From contig CP136065.1 of NCBI GenBank assembly GCA_032622095.1, positions 67,483,675 through 67,547,674 of the forward strand: a DNA stretch of 64,000 nucleotides, read 5' to 3'. Source of the stretch: Siphonodentalium dalli. Its lineage: Eukaryota > Mollusca > Scaphopoda > Gadilida > Siphonodentaliidae. Of the stretch, positions 19,426 through 31,231 are shown in pieces (the first letter of the stretch is position 1; each line of letters begins with the position of its first letter). A model generated the notes under the pieces. That model worked only from the letters and a program-made list of their open reading frames with translations, did not search any database and was not told where the DNA came from. The translations under genes were made by a program, and so were the position numbers.

Positions 19426-20579
19426 TTATATATTAAGGTCAAACAAAGAGTGCTGTAAGTTCCCCCCCCCCAAGACGCATTAAATAGTCACCACAAACCC
19501 ACCCGATCCAAAATTGACGGCGGTCAACTGAATTTGGATCGGGGAGGGGGGGGGGGGTATTTATGGTATCTTGTGTCCACAGTTGTCATTTCACCTTGAG
19601 GCAGTATGAAGTGAATCCGAGTCGATTTAGCCAGTCCGTGTACCGGTATATAGTTTGTAATTAAGTTCGTTTTAACTCTATTTTGTGCTTACTTGTGAAA
19701 TGTGGGTTATTTATGCAAGGCATATATAGAACGACCCCGACATAATAGAAGACGGACAATGCGAAGGATCGTGCAAATAGTCGTGAAACTGTATGCCATT
19801 CGACTTCGATAATACTATATATGTGAATGTTATAGACTACAATGTACGTCGCTACGAAGATGTCTGGATTCTGGCCCGCAGAGACAAATGACGTTTTGAC
19901 GTCATGACGCCGTAACTGCTTTCATTTAGCTAACAAATGAAACTGATCTAATATGAACCTTTGCAGGTCATTAATAACAACTTACTGTTTATAAACAAAT
20001 ACATACTTCAATTGTCCATTGCCACATATCGGAAGTTGTGAAGTAGTAAATTCATTTCATTGCTGATTCCGCGATTTTGTGAAACCACTGCCGGAAGTCA
20101 CGTGATGTTTTCACGAAAAAGTTGTGTCGCTAAAATTTTAACCTACACGGTATACTGTAACGTATGTGTGACGTCACAAATACGTACGCCCGCCTGTTAC
20201 CTATACACGATCCACTGGCGCGCCGAGCGGGTTCGTTATAAGTGCTTCATTTACAAATAGGCAGCTAAGCATATACGAGCGTATTAACACTTCACTCGAT
20301 GATATTTTGGATCGTTCGAGCGAAATGAAAACTATATATTTAAGAAAAGAAAATAAATACACATAAAACATGGTGTATTCCCGATATGTTGGTGCCCAAC
20401 TCCATGACAAAACATCATAAATTAATCTAAAAAGATTATGTGCTTATTACTTGGTTGCTTTATTTGTTCAGTCGTTCCTTGTTTACGTGTTATACAGTTT
20501 TTGTTTTATTACATAACATTTGGTATTTTAATTTGATTTATTTCATTATTTATTCCTATGGGATCAAAATGGTTGGAAA
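19426..20579. other. intergenic, no gene seen
   Basis: Contains a C-run near 19,462 and a G-run near 19,545 with an inverted GATCCAAA/TTTGGATC pair. Otherwise featureless. Confidence 0.5.
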
Positions 20580-20752
20580 CTAAAAATTGTAATCAGATGT
20601 AATCGAAAAGTAATCAGTTACATTTTACTAAAGTAATTGTAATCGTATTCAATTATATTTGAAAACAAATGTAATCAATAATCGTAATCATGTAAATCAA
20701 AAGTAATTGTAATCGTAATCGATTACATTGGCATGTAATCGACCCAACCCTG
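20580..20752 (+). mobile_element. hAT-like MITE remnant
   Basis: Repeated GTAATCGTAATC-type words, GTAATCGATTACA and a terminus GACCCAACCCTG. Its complement CAGGGTTGGG is a terminal motif common in animal hAT elements. The left end is not clear. Confidence 0.5.
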
Positions 20753-20811
20753 GCTAGAATTGAACATATATCCCACCTGGAACTTTCAACCACAGCCCTT
20801 CATTTATCAAC

Positions 20812-21262
20812 TAAAGTCACTTGGTGGTTTGCGCTCCAGAATACGCGTAATAATAGTCGCTTTTTAAGTTTTCCCGATATAGAAATAGCTCGATAAACAC
20901 TTGAAATACCTTTCTACGAGCAGTATAATAATGTCACAGAAAGACACATCGAGTCATGAAAAATACAACTTTGAACCCGATGTTTGGATTACAAACAAAA
21001 ACAGCCATTTGGACGACATTGAACAGAAAAGAGCGTCCCGTGTTAGTCTATTCTTGATATGGTAGAAATATAGAGCCTTTGTTTCACTTCTGTGCGAAAA
21101 ATTGTAAACAGCTGGAAAAGGTATGAATTTCTCAGATCATATGAGGCCGGTATATATACTTATCGACACTTATTGTATTTGCAACCAATCGTATACATCC
21201 TTAGACAATACTTAGATAAAATTAGGAAACTCGAATGAGCCATGTCCATTTACATTAACAGA
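20812..21262 (+). repeat. dispersed repeat R2, copy 1
   Basis: Matches 45,315-45,750 in the same orientation: GTTTGCGCTCCA, CTTTCTACGAGCA, TGAAAAATACAACT, TAGTCTATTC, TGATATGGTAG and CGAATGAGCCATGTCC. A short diverged piece (CGAACGAGCCATGTCC) is also at 34,577. No ORF. Confidence 0.75.
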
Positions 21263-22106
21263 ATATCACGACAGTACATGTCTAATTTCATTGGGTCAAG
21301 TATGCGGGCGTGCGCGATTATATATGATCCTATACCCAACATGACTTTCAATATGTTGTATCTGCATGCCACTCGAAGTGATGGTAATGTCACTTAATCT
21401 TCTGTTATAAAATATATAGCTATACTCTTATTTCCTAATACACGTGTTGGATTATGTAGGTAACATCCTCTGCAACCATTATCGGGTTAAAAAAAAATTG
21501 TTACACACAACTAAATGATCCCAAAGTGCAGAACTCGTTCGAATAAATATCATGTAAAGAACCGTCACAGCCCTGATACCTTGAAATATTGAACCGTAAC
21601 ACGCATAAGTTGTGATTAGGAGGCTAATGCTCCAAATTATCGACACACATCGCGATATTTCCTCAGCTATTTTACAGAAGAATAACACAGATACAATTTA
21701 TACTCAGTGTTCGTCTTCAGAATACGTTTCACATAATCTTATAACCTTATAATCGGCATAATTTATACATCTCTTATCATAAGTGAGAACCGCCCTGTTA
21801 GATATCTAAAAAACATGGTCATCTGCTGGCAATAATTAACTGTTTTCGCGATGAAATATTTCGATATCGGCGTATTTAGGGCTCCATAGAACTTCTCACT
21901 TGCCAGGAGTTTTTTGTTTTATGGGAAGATATAACCACAGCCTCCCGAAAACAATATATGTGTCTGCAAAACGGGACAATCCCGAATCATCACTTCGATC
22001 ACCTTTATTCCCTTTCAAACTATATTGCTTCGTTTATTTCACAAAATTGCAATGACTTAGAGGAACTTTTCAATAACAAAATTGCACCTTTTTTTTATAT
22101 TTTATA
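21263..22106. other. intergenic, no gene seen
   Basis: No repeat or coding signal identified. Confidence 0.5.
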
Positions 22107-22299
22107 TAGTACTAGCAGGTTAGCCCGCCACTGGCGGCAATCGTCAGAAACATGACAATTTTAAATATTTTTAATTAATTTTTTTAATTAATTTTTGTAA
22201 TTAATTATTTAATTTAATTTTTTGTTTTTCAATGAGTTAATTTTTTGGTTTTTCAATGACTTAATTGTGCCTTTTTAATTTTTTAATTAATTTTACCTG
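22107..22299 (+). repeat. ACTAGCAGG repeat end, copy 1
   Basis: ACTAGCAGGTTAGCCCGCC and CAGAAACATGACAATTTT are found inverted at 52,190-52,252, and a shorter ACTAGCAGGGTTACC lies at 62,945. An AT-rich run with TTAATTAATTTTT follows. Comparable ACTAG-starting ends occur in RTE-type LINE/SINE families; that link is tentative. Confidence 0.45.
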
Positions 22300-22625
22300 A
22301 TTTGTTTTTGGTTAAAGATACGGGCGGTGTTGGTAGTGGATATGCTGTTAAAATATTCATCTCCGTCAAAAACCGCCATAAACAGAAAGCACAGTAAAAT
22401 ATAGAATACCTTGTTCTTATACCAATCAGAAATATGGCATAAAGAGTATGTTATTGTCAGATGTTTTTCCTTTGTTATGTAAACAAAAGCAAAAAACATT
22501 ACAGAACATGGCTTTTGTTTAGAATCGGATATGGTAAACATAAAACCGTTATTTGTTACTGTTTTCCAGATATGGAAATAATAAAGAGCGTTTATATCAT
22601 TTGTGTGTGATTAACCAATAGAATA
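22300..22625 (+). repeat. dispersed repeat R1, copy 2
   Basis: Second copy of 11,795-12,115, including the AATAAAGAGCGTTTAT and CATTTGTGTGTGATTA stretches. Confidence 0.75.
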
Positions 22626-22769
22626 GCGTTCCCTATGTTCGCACAGACATACAAATAAAGAGCGAATAGCGCTAACACTACTAACAAAGAATACTAACTC
22701 TAACTGTGTCGGTCATGCATTAACCCTTTCATAACGGGAGCCCCGCTGGTGCAGCATTAACTATCATAT

Positions 22770-22838
22770 GCCAGTGTATTCTTTTATAAACGAGAGTCTC
22801 CCATAGGGAGCCTCGCGTATATCATATAATACATTGGC
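22770..22838 (-). repeat. hairpin repeat, diverged copy 8
   Basis: 69 bp; GAGTCTCCCATAGGGAGCCTC centre. The stem is preserved by paired changes although the arm sequence has drifted. Confidence 0.7.
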
Positions 22839-22864
22839 TTACACTGTCACGGTAAATACTGTTA

Positions 22865-22923
22865 GGCCAATGTATTCTCTTATATACATGTATATGCTAG
22901 GCCCCCTATGGGAGACTCGTGTC
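22865..22923 (+). repeat. hairpin repeat, truncated copy 9
   Basis: GCCAATGTATTCTCTTATAT left arm, centre CCCCCTATGGGAG, right arm cut short after GACTCGTG. Confidence 0.65.
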
Positions 22924-23451
22924 CGACAGTACATACGATAGTAGTTATTGTTATATGCGTTTTCGGATCTAGGATACACTTCCTTTCCCCAGTGATTGTA
23001 TAGCTATGGTTAATTGTATAGTGGCAAGCACTATGTACAGGATAAATATATAATACGATGAATACGAGCGTACACACATAATTAACAAGATCATACTTTA
23101 ATTGCTGATGACTGGTTGCACTCATTGTACAATGCAGGTATGAATAGAAGAATAGAATAACCCAGTAACAATAGTGTGATATACGCTATAGTGAACGTAT
23201 AGATAACATGGATATCATGATACCTCAGACCTTATATGGACACATGATACCACCGACACTAGAAAATAACTACCCGTTCTCGGGAACGAGGACTTCACTT
23301 ATCCTGGAACCTTGCTACCACCAACATATATACCACCAATATAACCTGTATACATAGTGCTTATCGGCAGAGACTTATAAAAATATAAAGGTTATCAAAT
23401 CTTCATTCATTTGTAACCGTACACGGCCAAACTCTACCTCACCAATAGACT

Positions 23452-23490
23452 ACGGGTCAACTCGCGTATATAAGAGAATTCATTGATACC
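23452..23490 (+). repeat. hairpin repeat, half copy 10
   Basis: GGGTCAACTCGCGTATATAA then GAGAATTCATTGATACC, the right arm only, with several substitutions. Confidence 0.6.
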
Positions 23491-23537
23491 CCAGTTTTTC
23501 GCTAAATTTCAGGAAGCTCCAGTCATAGAAGGGTTAA

Positions 23538-24314
23538 AACACAATGTTACGAAGTAACGGCATGTCTAGAGATGGACGCTACATGCGGCCAACGATACTG
23601 CGGCAAACGATACCTGTATAGCATTTACGATCGAGACGGGTGAAGTGACTTTGAGAATCATCAGTTTTATGGAATAACATGTACATGTCTATAGGTCAGC
23701 AATACAAATAGATACATTTATTGATCAACATTGAAAATAAACCATTATGGGAAACCTCAATTATTTTAGGGCCGTTATACGTGTATCTGGTCTGTCCGTT
23801 CGGCGTTGGAATCGGTATACAAGGCTGCGGATTGGCAAGACAGATTTACACTTGAAGCATGTATGTAGGTGGGTCGGACAACGAATAGGGTTTCGGACTT
23901 AACTCTCACACATCGTAACGCAAACATAAACGTGGCGTTAGTTGTATACGCAACTTTGATTAAAACATTATGTCGCGATTCAATATTCAATTAAATTTCC
24001 TCAAGTTCTCTCCCAATCATAAGACATAAGAGAACAAAACAAAATGCGTGAAATAAAATAAAATTGCGGGGCAAAAAGGTTGTGCGTTGCCAGGTCGGTG
24101 GTTGATGCACCGGCAGGTCGTGAACCATTACCCCGGGTACGATAGGCTACGCCCAACACGTCGCAGGAAAGTACGCACCAAGAGCACCAACTAGCAACCA
24201 TGGCAACTACCCCCTTCTGCCCATATTTCGAGACCTCATACGTCTTATAAGCATCACGCCTTAATTACTTCCGGTAGGCTAGCAGTTTAAAAGTCCAAGA
24301 TGGTCACAATTGTT
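23538..24314. other. intergenic, no gene seen
   Basis: Slightly GC-richer around 24,080-24,200 but with no supported ORF or repeat. Confidence 0.5.
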
Positions 24315-25073
24315 CTAGTTCTTTCCCAATAAATCTAGATAGATTTCTAAAAACTGATTCCTCTCCAGCGTTAAAAAGCTCATATAACTTATAATGAGAG
24401 GGACTGTATAATAATATTTTTCAATTAATTCCGTTCTATTACCATGTAAAGCCTGACAGTTAAGGATATTGTGATATTCATCGCCAGGTGATTTTCCACA
24501 AAGGTGACATTTCCGATCGTTCATATCCTGGCTAGTCCATGATCCTGTTTCCACGGGTAACTTGTGGTTTCAAGTTATAAACTTCAAAATTCTGTTAACA
24601 CTTTGTAACTGAGTATCCGATAAGTATTTAGATCGGCACAAATCTTGTTTTATTAATCAATAAAATCCGCACTTACTCGACTGTTCAATTTCTGATTGCC
24701 ACGATTGAATATAAAATCATGTATTTAGCGGCGTGTGCACGCTTCCTTAAACCAATAAATGTTAGGTATACTCTGATACTCCCAGTACTCACTCATGCCT
24801 ATTCCGTTAGGCAGTTCACGTATGTTATGTAGCCATGTACTCGAAATCTGACCCGAACAAAAATAAATCATACACAATACAATACAGTTTATAACACAAT
24901 TTGTCTTGCTTCCCAGCAACAATTTTAGCCCAATAATTAAGACATCGAAGTTTTATTTTCTCAGCGATGGGGTAGATCCCTGTCTCTCCGTATACAAACG
25001 CATTAGCATTCGACTTTTTAAGTCGAAGAACAAATTTTAAGAACCAACGTTCAAGCTTCTCTAGCAGGACCAC
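24315..25073 (-). pseudogene. decayed 3' fragment of a LINE
   Basis: Reading minus, 25,073-24,825 encodes LRLKKSNANAFVYGETG and LRCLNYWAKIVAGKQDK, then a frame change, then 24,554-24,315 encodes a CxxC...H...C knuckle (KCHLCGKSPGDEYHNILNC). The same order occurs in the better preserved fragment at 57,703-58,480 and in C-terminal regions of many animal non-LTR retrotransposons. The frame is broken between the blocks, and no reverse transcriptase core remains. It is a 5'-truncated dead copy. Confidence 0.7.
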
Positions 25074-25542
25074 TTACCGAGCATGCATATCGATAGTGAT
25101 AGCATCCAAACGTTTTTCTATTAGATGCATCGATTTGAAACTTCATGACATTCAGGTGTGAAGTGACACTGTTTAATATTTAATTATCGATAAGAGTCTT
25201 ACACCAAATCAATCTTTATGACTGCTTCGTTTCTTTTCCCCACAATTGAAAATACATGTTAACATTTACGTACATTATATAGTTGTACGTCAGAAGTGAA
25301 GCTAATATTTATTGATCCAAAATCATCTTGGCAATGAAGTGTAATTTATATCCCATCATGTACTGACTTCAGATTAATAATGATTCCAGTCTGACCCACC
25401 TCTTGACCCCAAATAAGCCAATCCACCACAAAACGTGCACCGAAATGGTAGTTGACTGCTATTCAACCGACACTATTGTCCCACTCTTTGGCTTTTGAAG
25501 TTTTGACTTATTTGATGTCGAATATATTTAATTTCATTCATC
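25074..25542. other. intergenic, no gene seen
   Basis: Nothing supported up to the foldback element; CATTCATC at 25,535-25,542 is its left target duplication. Confidence 0.5.
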
Positions 25543-27781
25543 CGATGTGACTAAACACCGCCCGGACCAGCCCGGACCAGCCCGGACCAGCCCGGACACC
25601 CCATATGGACTATATAAGTGATTGTAAGGCCAATATAAGTGCAGGGGTGTCATGGAAACCCACTCAGGGTCGCTATTAACCCTCAAAATGCCGGCATCGG
25701 CGAAAATGTTCGTCGCGAAATGAAGCTAACAGCCCGGACCGCCCCTGCTGCGTCCAGGTGTGATTTTAGTATCCATACCTGTGCGGGGGTGTTAATGAAA
25801 CCCAAATACGCACGGAGAGTGGTCAAGGTCAAACGGAATTGCCGCTTATTAACCCCTAAACTTCCCAGATTCAGCCAGAATTAAAAAATTGCGCCCCCAA
25901 TAAACAAATTCCCAGCCCGGACCCCCTTAATGTCCTCGTACTTCTAATAACTCCTTACATGTGTGTTGTGGAACTACCCTCGACTACACTCACGAAGATA
26001 CAAGGGCGAGTCGCCCACGAATGCCTGGCAATTAACCCCCAAAATGCCGCCATCGCCGATTATGTTTACCGATAACGACGCTGACAGCCCGGACCAGCCT
26101 GGACCATTCCAGTCCAGCCCGGACCCCCCATATGGACTATATGAGTGATTTTAAGGGCAATATAAGTGCAGGGGTGTCATGGAAACCCACTCAGGGTCGC
26201 TATTAACCCTCAAAATGCCGGCATCGGCGAAAATGTTCGCCGCGAAATGAAACTAACAGCCCGGACCGCCCCTGCTGCGTCCAGGTGGGATTTTAGTATC
26301 CATAACTGTGCTGGGGTGTTAATGAAACCCAAATACGCACGGAGAGTGGTCAAGGTCAAACGGAAGTACCGCTTATTAACCCCTAAACTTCCCAGATTCA
26401 GCCAGAATTAAAAAATTGCGCCCCCAATAAACAAATTCACAGCCCGGACCCCCTTAATGTCCTCGTACTTCTAATAACTCCTTACCTATTTGTTGTGGAA
26501 CTACCCTCGACTACACTCACGAAGATACAAGGGCGAGTTGCCCACGAATGCCTGGCAATTAACCCCCAAAATGCCGCCATCGCCGATTATGTTTACCGAT
26601 AACGACGCTGACAGCCCGGACCAGCCCGGACCATCCCCGTCCAGCCCGGACCCCCCATATGGACTATATCAGTGATTGTAAGGCCAATATAAGTGCAGGG
26701 GTGTCATGGAAACCCACTCAGGGTCGCTATTAACCCTCAAAATGCCGACATCGGCGAAAACGTTCGCCGCGAAATGAAGCTGACAGCCCGGACCGCCCCT
26801 GCTGCGTCCAGGTGGGATTTTAGTATCCATACCTGTGCGGGGGTGCTAATGAAACCCAAATACGCACAGAGAGTGGTCAAGGTCAAACGGAAGTGCCGCT
26901 TATTAACCCCTAAACTTCCCAGATTCAGCCTGAATTAAAAAATTGCGCCCCCAATAAACAAATTCACAGCCCGGACCCCCTTTATGTCCTCGTACTTCTA
27001 ATAACTCCTTACATATGTGTTGTGGAACTACCCTCGACTACACTCACGAAGATACAAGGGCGAGTCGCCCACGAATGCCTGGTAATTAACCCCCAAAAAT
27101 GCCGCCATCGCCGATTATGTTTACCGATAACGGACAGCCCGGACCAGCCTGGACCATCCCACCTGGAGGCAGCAGGGGCGGTCCGGGCTGTTAGCTTCAT
27201 TTCACGGCTGGACCGGGATGGTCCGGGCTGGTCCGGGCTGTCAGCGTCGTTATCGGTAAACATAATCGGCGATGGCGGCATTTTGGGGGTTAATTGCCAG
27301 GCATTCGTGGGCGTCTCGCCCTTGTATCTTCGTGAGTGTAGTCGAGGATAGTTCCACAACACATATGTAAGGAGTTATTAGAAGTACGAGGACATTAAGG
27401 GGGTCCGGGCTGTGAAGTTGTTTATTGGGGGCGCACTTTTTAATTCTGGCTGAATCTGGGAAGTTTAGGGGTTAATAAGCGGCACTTCCGTTTGACCTTG
27501 ACCACTCTCCGTGCGTATTTGGGTTTCATTAACACCCCCGCACAGGTATGGATACTAAAATCAAACCTGGACGCAGCAGGGGCGGTCCGGGCTGTTAGCT
27601 TCATTTCACGGCGAACATTTTCGCCGATGCCGGCATTTTGAGGGTTAATAGCGACCCTGAGTGGGTTTCCATGACACCCCTGCACTTATATTGGCCTTAC
27701 AATCACTTATATAGTCCATATGGGGTGTCCGGGATGGTCCGGGCTGGTCCGGGCTGGTCCGGGCGGTGTTTAGTCACACCC
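25543..27781. mobile_element. 2.2 kb CCCGGACCAG foldback element
   Basis: The ends are inverted: TGTGACTAAACACCGCCCGG at 25,546 and its complement ending at 27,778. CATTCATC lies 3 nt outside both ends (25,535-25,542 and 27,782-27,789), an 8 bp target duplication. Inside, a 527 bp GC-rich unit is repeated directly about three times (equivalent points 25,639, 26,166, 26,693). A partial inverted copy follows, turning round near 27,160-27,210. Tandem CCCGGACCAG words separate the units. Each unit has an 81-codon open frame (MQGCHGNPLRVAINPQNA...), conserved only because the units are near-identical. There is no transposase, so it must be non-autonomous. The 8 bp duplication would fit a hAT-type enzyme. 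Confidence 0.8.
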
Positions 27782-28320
27782 CATTCATCTATTCAATGAT
27801 CAAATGGTTGACTCTAACGCACATAATTGCAGTATGCTATGCTTGACTAGTGAAGCTTCTTTAATCTGATCATCACAACCGTATGCACTGTGTCCGTTAG
27901 CATATATACGCTGACATAAATCGATGGGTTACGCTTATAAATGAACCTTTCCACAACTGTCAATCAAATAATTATAATTAGCAGATATGTTGTACCATTC
28001 AGCTTGAAGGTATGATCTCGGGCATATCACCAGCGCTGTAAAATGTATTAAACTGTTTCTGGATATGCCTTGTCTCATACAGTGATATTGTAAACGGGAT
28101 AGGACAGTGTGATACAGCTCTATAGTAATTACTTTTTTAGCAGCGCCACCTGTCCGCTGAGAGGGTCGGTCTGCTAGCAGGTATTGCTGGCTCTGTATAA
28201 TTAGGATAAAACTCGGGCCGTTTGCCTGATATACATTGATATTACTAACACATAATCGATTTAGTATTGACTATCATGCAAGGGTGTTATTGCAATATGA
28301 ATAAAAATGTACTCACAAAG
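27782..28320. other. intergenic, no gene seen
   Basis: No repeat ends or coding sequence recognised next to the transposase gene. Confidence 0.5.
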
Positions 28321-31231
28321 TTAAAGATGACTGACTTTCAGGAGTTTTCTGTTCTTACGTTTGCCTTTGGTTGATTTAATGTCCTGATTTAGGAATTTCA
28401 ATGCTGCATATATTCTTAATGTCAGAAAAATGTCAATGATCTTTCTGTTTAAAGAAGAGCAGCATTGAAACTGGAGTTCGTCTGCGCCATTCGTGGAATT
28501 TGTTAGTCGCAAACGTATCTTTCCTTGGTATAATACATTTGGAAATAGCTTCAGGAAAATACTTTCCAAGAATTTTTTTTTTGTGAATGCTCCTTCACTT
28601 GGGATGGTCAGCCCTCCATCCCCTTTGTCTTTGCTAGGGCATTCCATATAGAAAATAATTTCTTCTGCAGTTAGGATGCCCTTTAACTGCCTTTGCAATA
28701 CAATATCCGGCAATATACAGCAGAATGTTGCTCAACGGTAGTGATGCCATAATGTCACTAATTCCCGTGACAATTTCCTGAGATGTTTCCGGAGGAACAG
28801 TGAAGTCTTCAACTTGTGATTTCGGTGCATTTCTTGGTTGCATCTGAGAAATGGTGGCCAGGATACTGTCTGAGTCATCGATGCAGTTTGCAGTTTTCGG
28901 TGGCTTTAATGCAGCAGTGACGAAACACTTTCTAAATGCGTTGGCAAAATGGTCAGCTTCTGGGTTGTCACGGAATCCTCCAGCCGATCTAAGCAATCCT
29001 GTTTGAGTCTATTCGTCAACAGATATTTAAGTCCCTTACTTGAAAGATCTTCCCATAACTCTAAGACACATGCGATCGACAGTTTCCATTCGTTTAAAAA
29101 ATATAGCTCGGATTTAGCACCAAGTGGCTTCATTTTCCCGATCCATGTCTTGCATTCCTTCATAAAATCTATATGAACTGCTCCAGTTGTTATAGCAGCT
29201 TTATGGGGCTTCAACTTACAAACCATTTGTCTTGAATTGAATGAATCAAACAACATATCAAACTTTTTTATGAACTCAGCTGTTGCTTTGGCTGCCGTGG
29301 GGAGGGCTCCAAGTGAAACGTATGTGAACATTGCCGCTGCAACTGTTTGGCTTAGCACTTGTGTCGCCAGATAAACGCGCATTTTCGAAAAATGTGTCAG
29401 CACCATGTGTTTCGTCCCAATTTTGAGACACATCCGAATGGGCAACTGTGAATCACGGTCATAATACTTTTTGACATGACACCACTTGATTATGTCTTCC
29501 CCAATCTGGAAGTCATATTTCATAAAAGTATTGCGAGTGCACTTGATGAGGTGAGGCGGGTCGAACATACAGAACACCTTCTGTCCATTTCTTGTGAACG
29601 ATGGATTATCACATGAGATACCCATTTTTTAAAACAAAGATCTATTTGATGATCCCAAATCACATACAACACATTTAACCACACCTCCAGCAGATGACAC
29701 TTTATCTATAGCTTCGAACAGGAGCGTCCTCAAAATATCCGTGGGTGTGGTGCTACACGAAAAGAAATACGCTATTGGTTGTTTCCACTTCTGAACGAGA
29801 CCTCTTACCATGAACACCAGAGCATGGTCAGCTTCTCTTGCTGATTGTCCAAGTTGTGTTCCATAATCCTCCAATCCAATTATTCTGTCAACATTTTTGT
29901 CATATTTTAAACGTTTCTTTATGCTCATTTCATCAAACACAATAGCACAGAATCTCTCTGTTTCGGACATTACATCAAACTTCTTTTTCAACACATCAAA
30001 TACATGTAGGTGGTTAGGAAATCCAGCATGATCACCAGTGGACTGCACCCAACGATTCAATGAGCGAACACTCGGGAGAACAAATATTCTAGACATAAAT
30101 GCTTTGGGGCTCTGATAAAATAAGGAAAGTGCGAGAATCTTGTCTGAGTTATTCCATCGACGTCCCTCGTTCTTTCGACCTGACATTAGCAGTTGAGATT
30201 TTATGAAATTGGCACTGTCTGGTAGTATCTCATGGAGCTCTGCGAGGACTCTGTCTAGTCTGGATTTCTTGCTCAATTTTGTTGTCACCTTAATTTTTTT
30301 ACGGAGACGATGTGAGCGAACACGTTCTCGATTCAGTTGTTGTCGAATCTTAGTTCCCTGTGGAGATAGAACAGCATCAATCTGATCTTGACCACTGATC
30401 TCAGCTGACGTAAGCTTCATTTTCTTTGTATCAACCTCATTGTGTCGCTGTATCAATCGGCGTTTTGGTGTTATATTTGGTGGTGGGTTCGGGACATTAA
30501 ACACAGTCGGTAGAGCACTAGATATCAGCGATTTTTTCTGAGCATTCATAAACATTGAGTCTTCAAAATGAGCTGCACACAGGCGTGAATTATTGTACAG
30601 GTGTTCGGGAGATTTCCCTTGGAGACTATCCAATCTGGAAAACTGCACCCAGGTATCGCACCTGAAAGACAAGAACATGCAGAATTACATGAGATGTTTC
30701 GTATATGACATGTGTCTGTGTTAATTCACGTTAATCACCAATTTAGAGCACACTACGCGTACATATTATCTGTTAAGTTTTTCAAGTATATAATACTAAT
30801 ACAAATTCAGTGACATTACTTCAAAAAACATTCAAATAGGACGACAGCTCTAATTTAAGAGAATCGAAGAACAAATAGTACTCAGAAACGTATTATTTAT
30901 GCCTCGAAGAAACATAATGGGTTATTATGACGTTTCCAACTCATGTGTAGTCCTATCAATATGAGATAACTCGTTCCATTACTTTATATAGGAGATCAAT
31001 TCTGTCACATTAAATCACAATCAGCACAATGACTGTTGTACATATATCTAGTTATAATTACCTCGCCTTCTCTTTTGGAAACCGGAAGAATGAGCACTCT
31101 CCACCATCACAGTCGTTTTCTTTCTTTGCATTCTTATACCTAGCATTGAAGCAGTTGATGACTGCACGGTGAGTATTTGACTTTTTCGCGACATGTTCTG
31201 AATTTGCTTTTACAAAATCAGGCGGATTCAT
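28321..31231 (-). pseudogene. THAP-domain P-element-like transposase, broken
   Basis: Exon 1 (about 31,231-31,062) encodes the first half of a THAP zinc finger (AVINCFNARYKN, FFRFPKEKA). A 400 nt intron, 30,662-31,061, has GT/AG ends (GAG|GTAATT, TTTCAG|G). Exon 2 resumes the finger (CDTWVQFSR, LCAAHFEDSMF, ALPTVF), then encodes the RNase H-like core with AIVFDEMSIKKRL and, further on, FDPPHLIKCTRN, and the GFRDNPEADHF region. P-element/THAP9 transposases cut and paste DNA. Breaks: Arg replaces the first zinc Cys (CGT for an expected TGT), an in-frame TAA interrupts at 29,629-29,631, a small deletion near 28,990 shifts the frame just after NRLKQDCL, and a further shift lies near 28,640-28,700. 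Non-functional, but rather recent, since most of the protein is still readable. Confidence 0.85.

Larger units (their letters stand above)
22720..23537 (+). mobile_element. TTAACCC-ended element with degenerate hairpins
   Basis: Left edge TTAACCCTTTCATAA, right edge CATAGAAGGGTTAA, an inverted pair with TTAA at both ends as in piggyBac-type insertions. It contains two diverged 69 bp hairpin copies near its left end and a half copy near its right end. No transposase. Confidence 0.55.

Noticed and set aside
24315-24554. Stand-alone small zinc-finger protein
   Set aside because: The CxxC...H...C segment aligns in order with a LINE C-terminus and is preceded by other LINE pieces in shifted frames.
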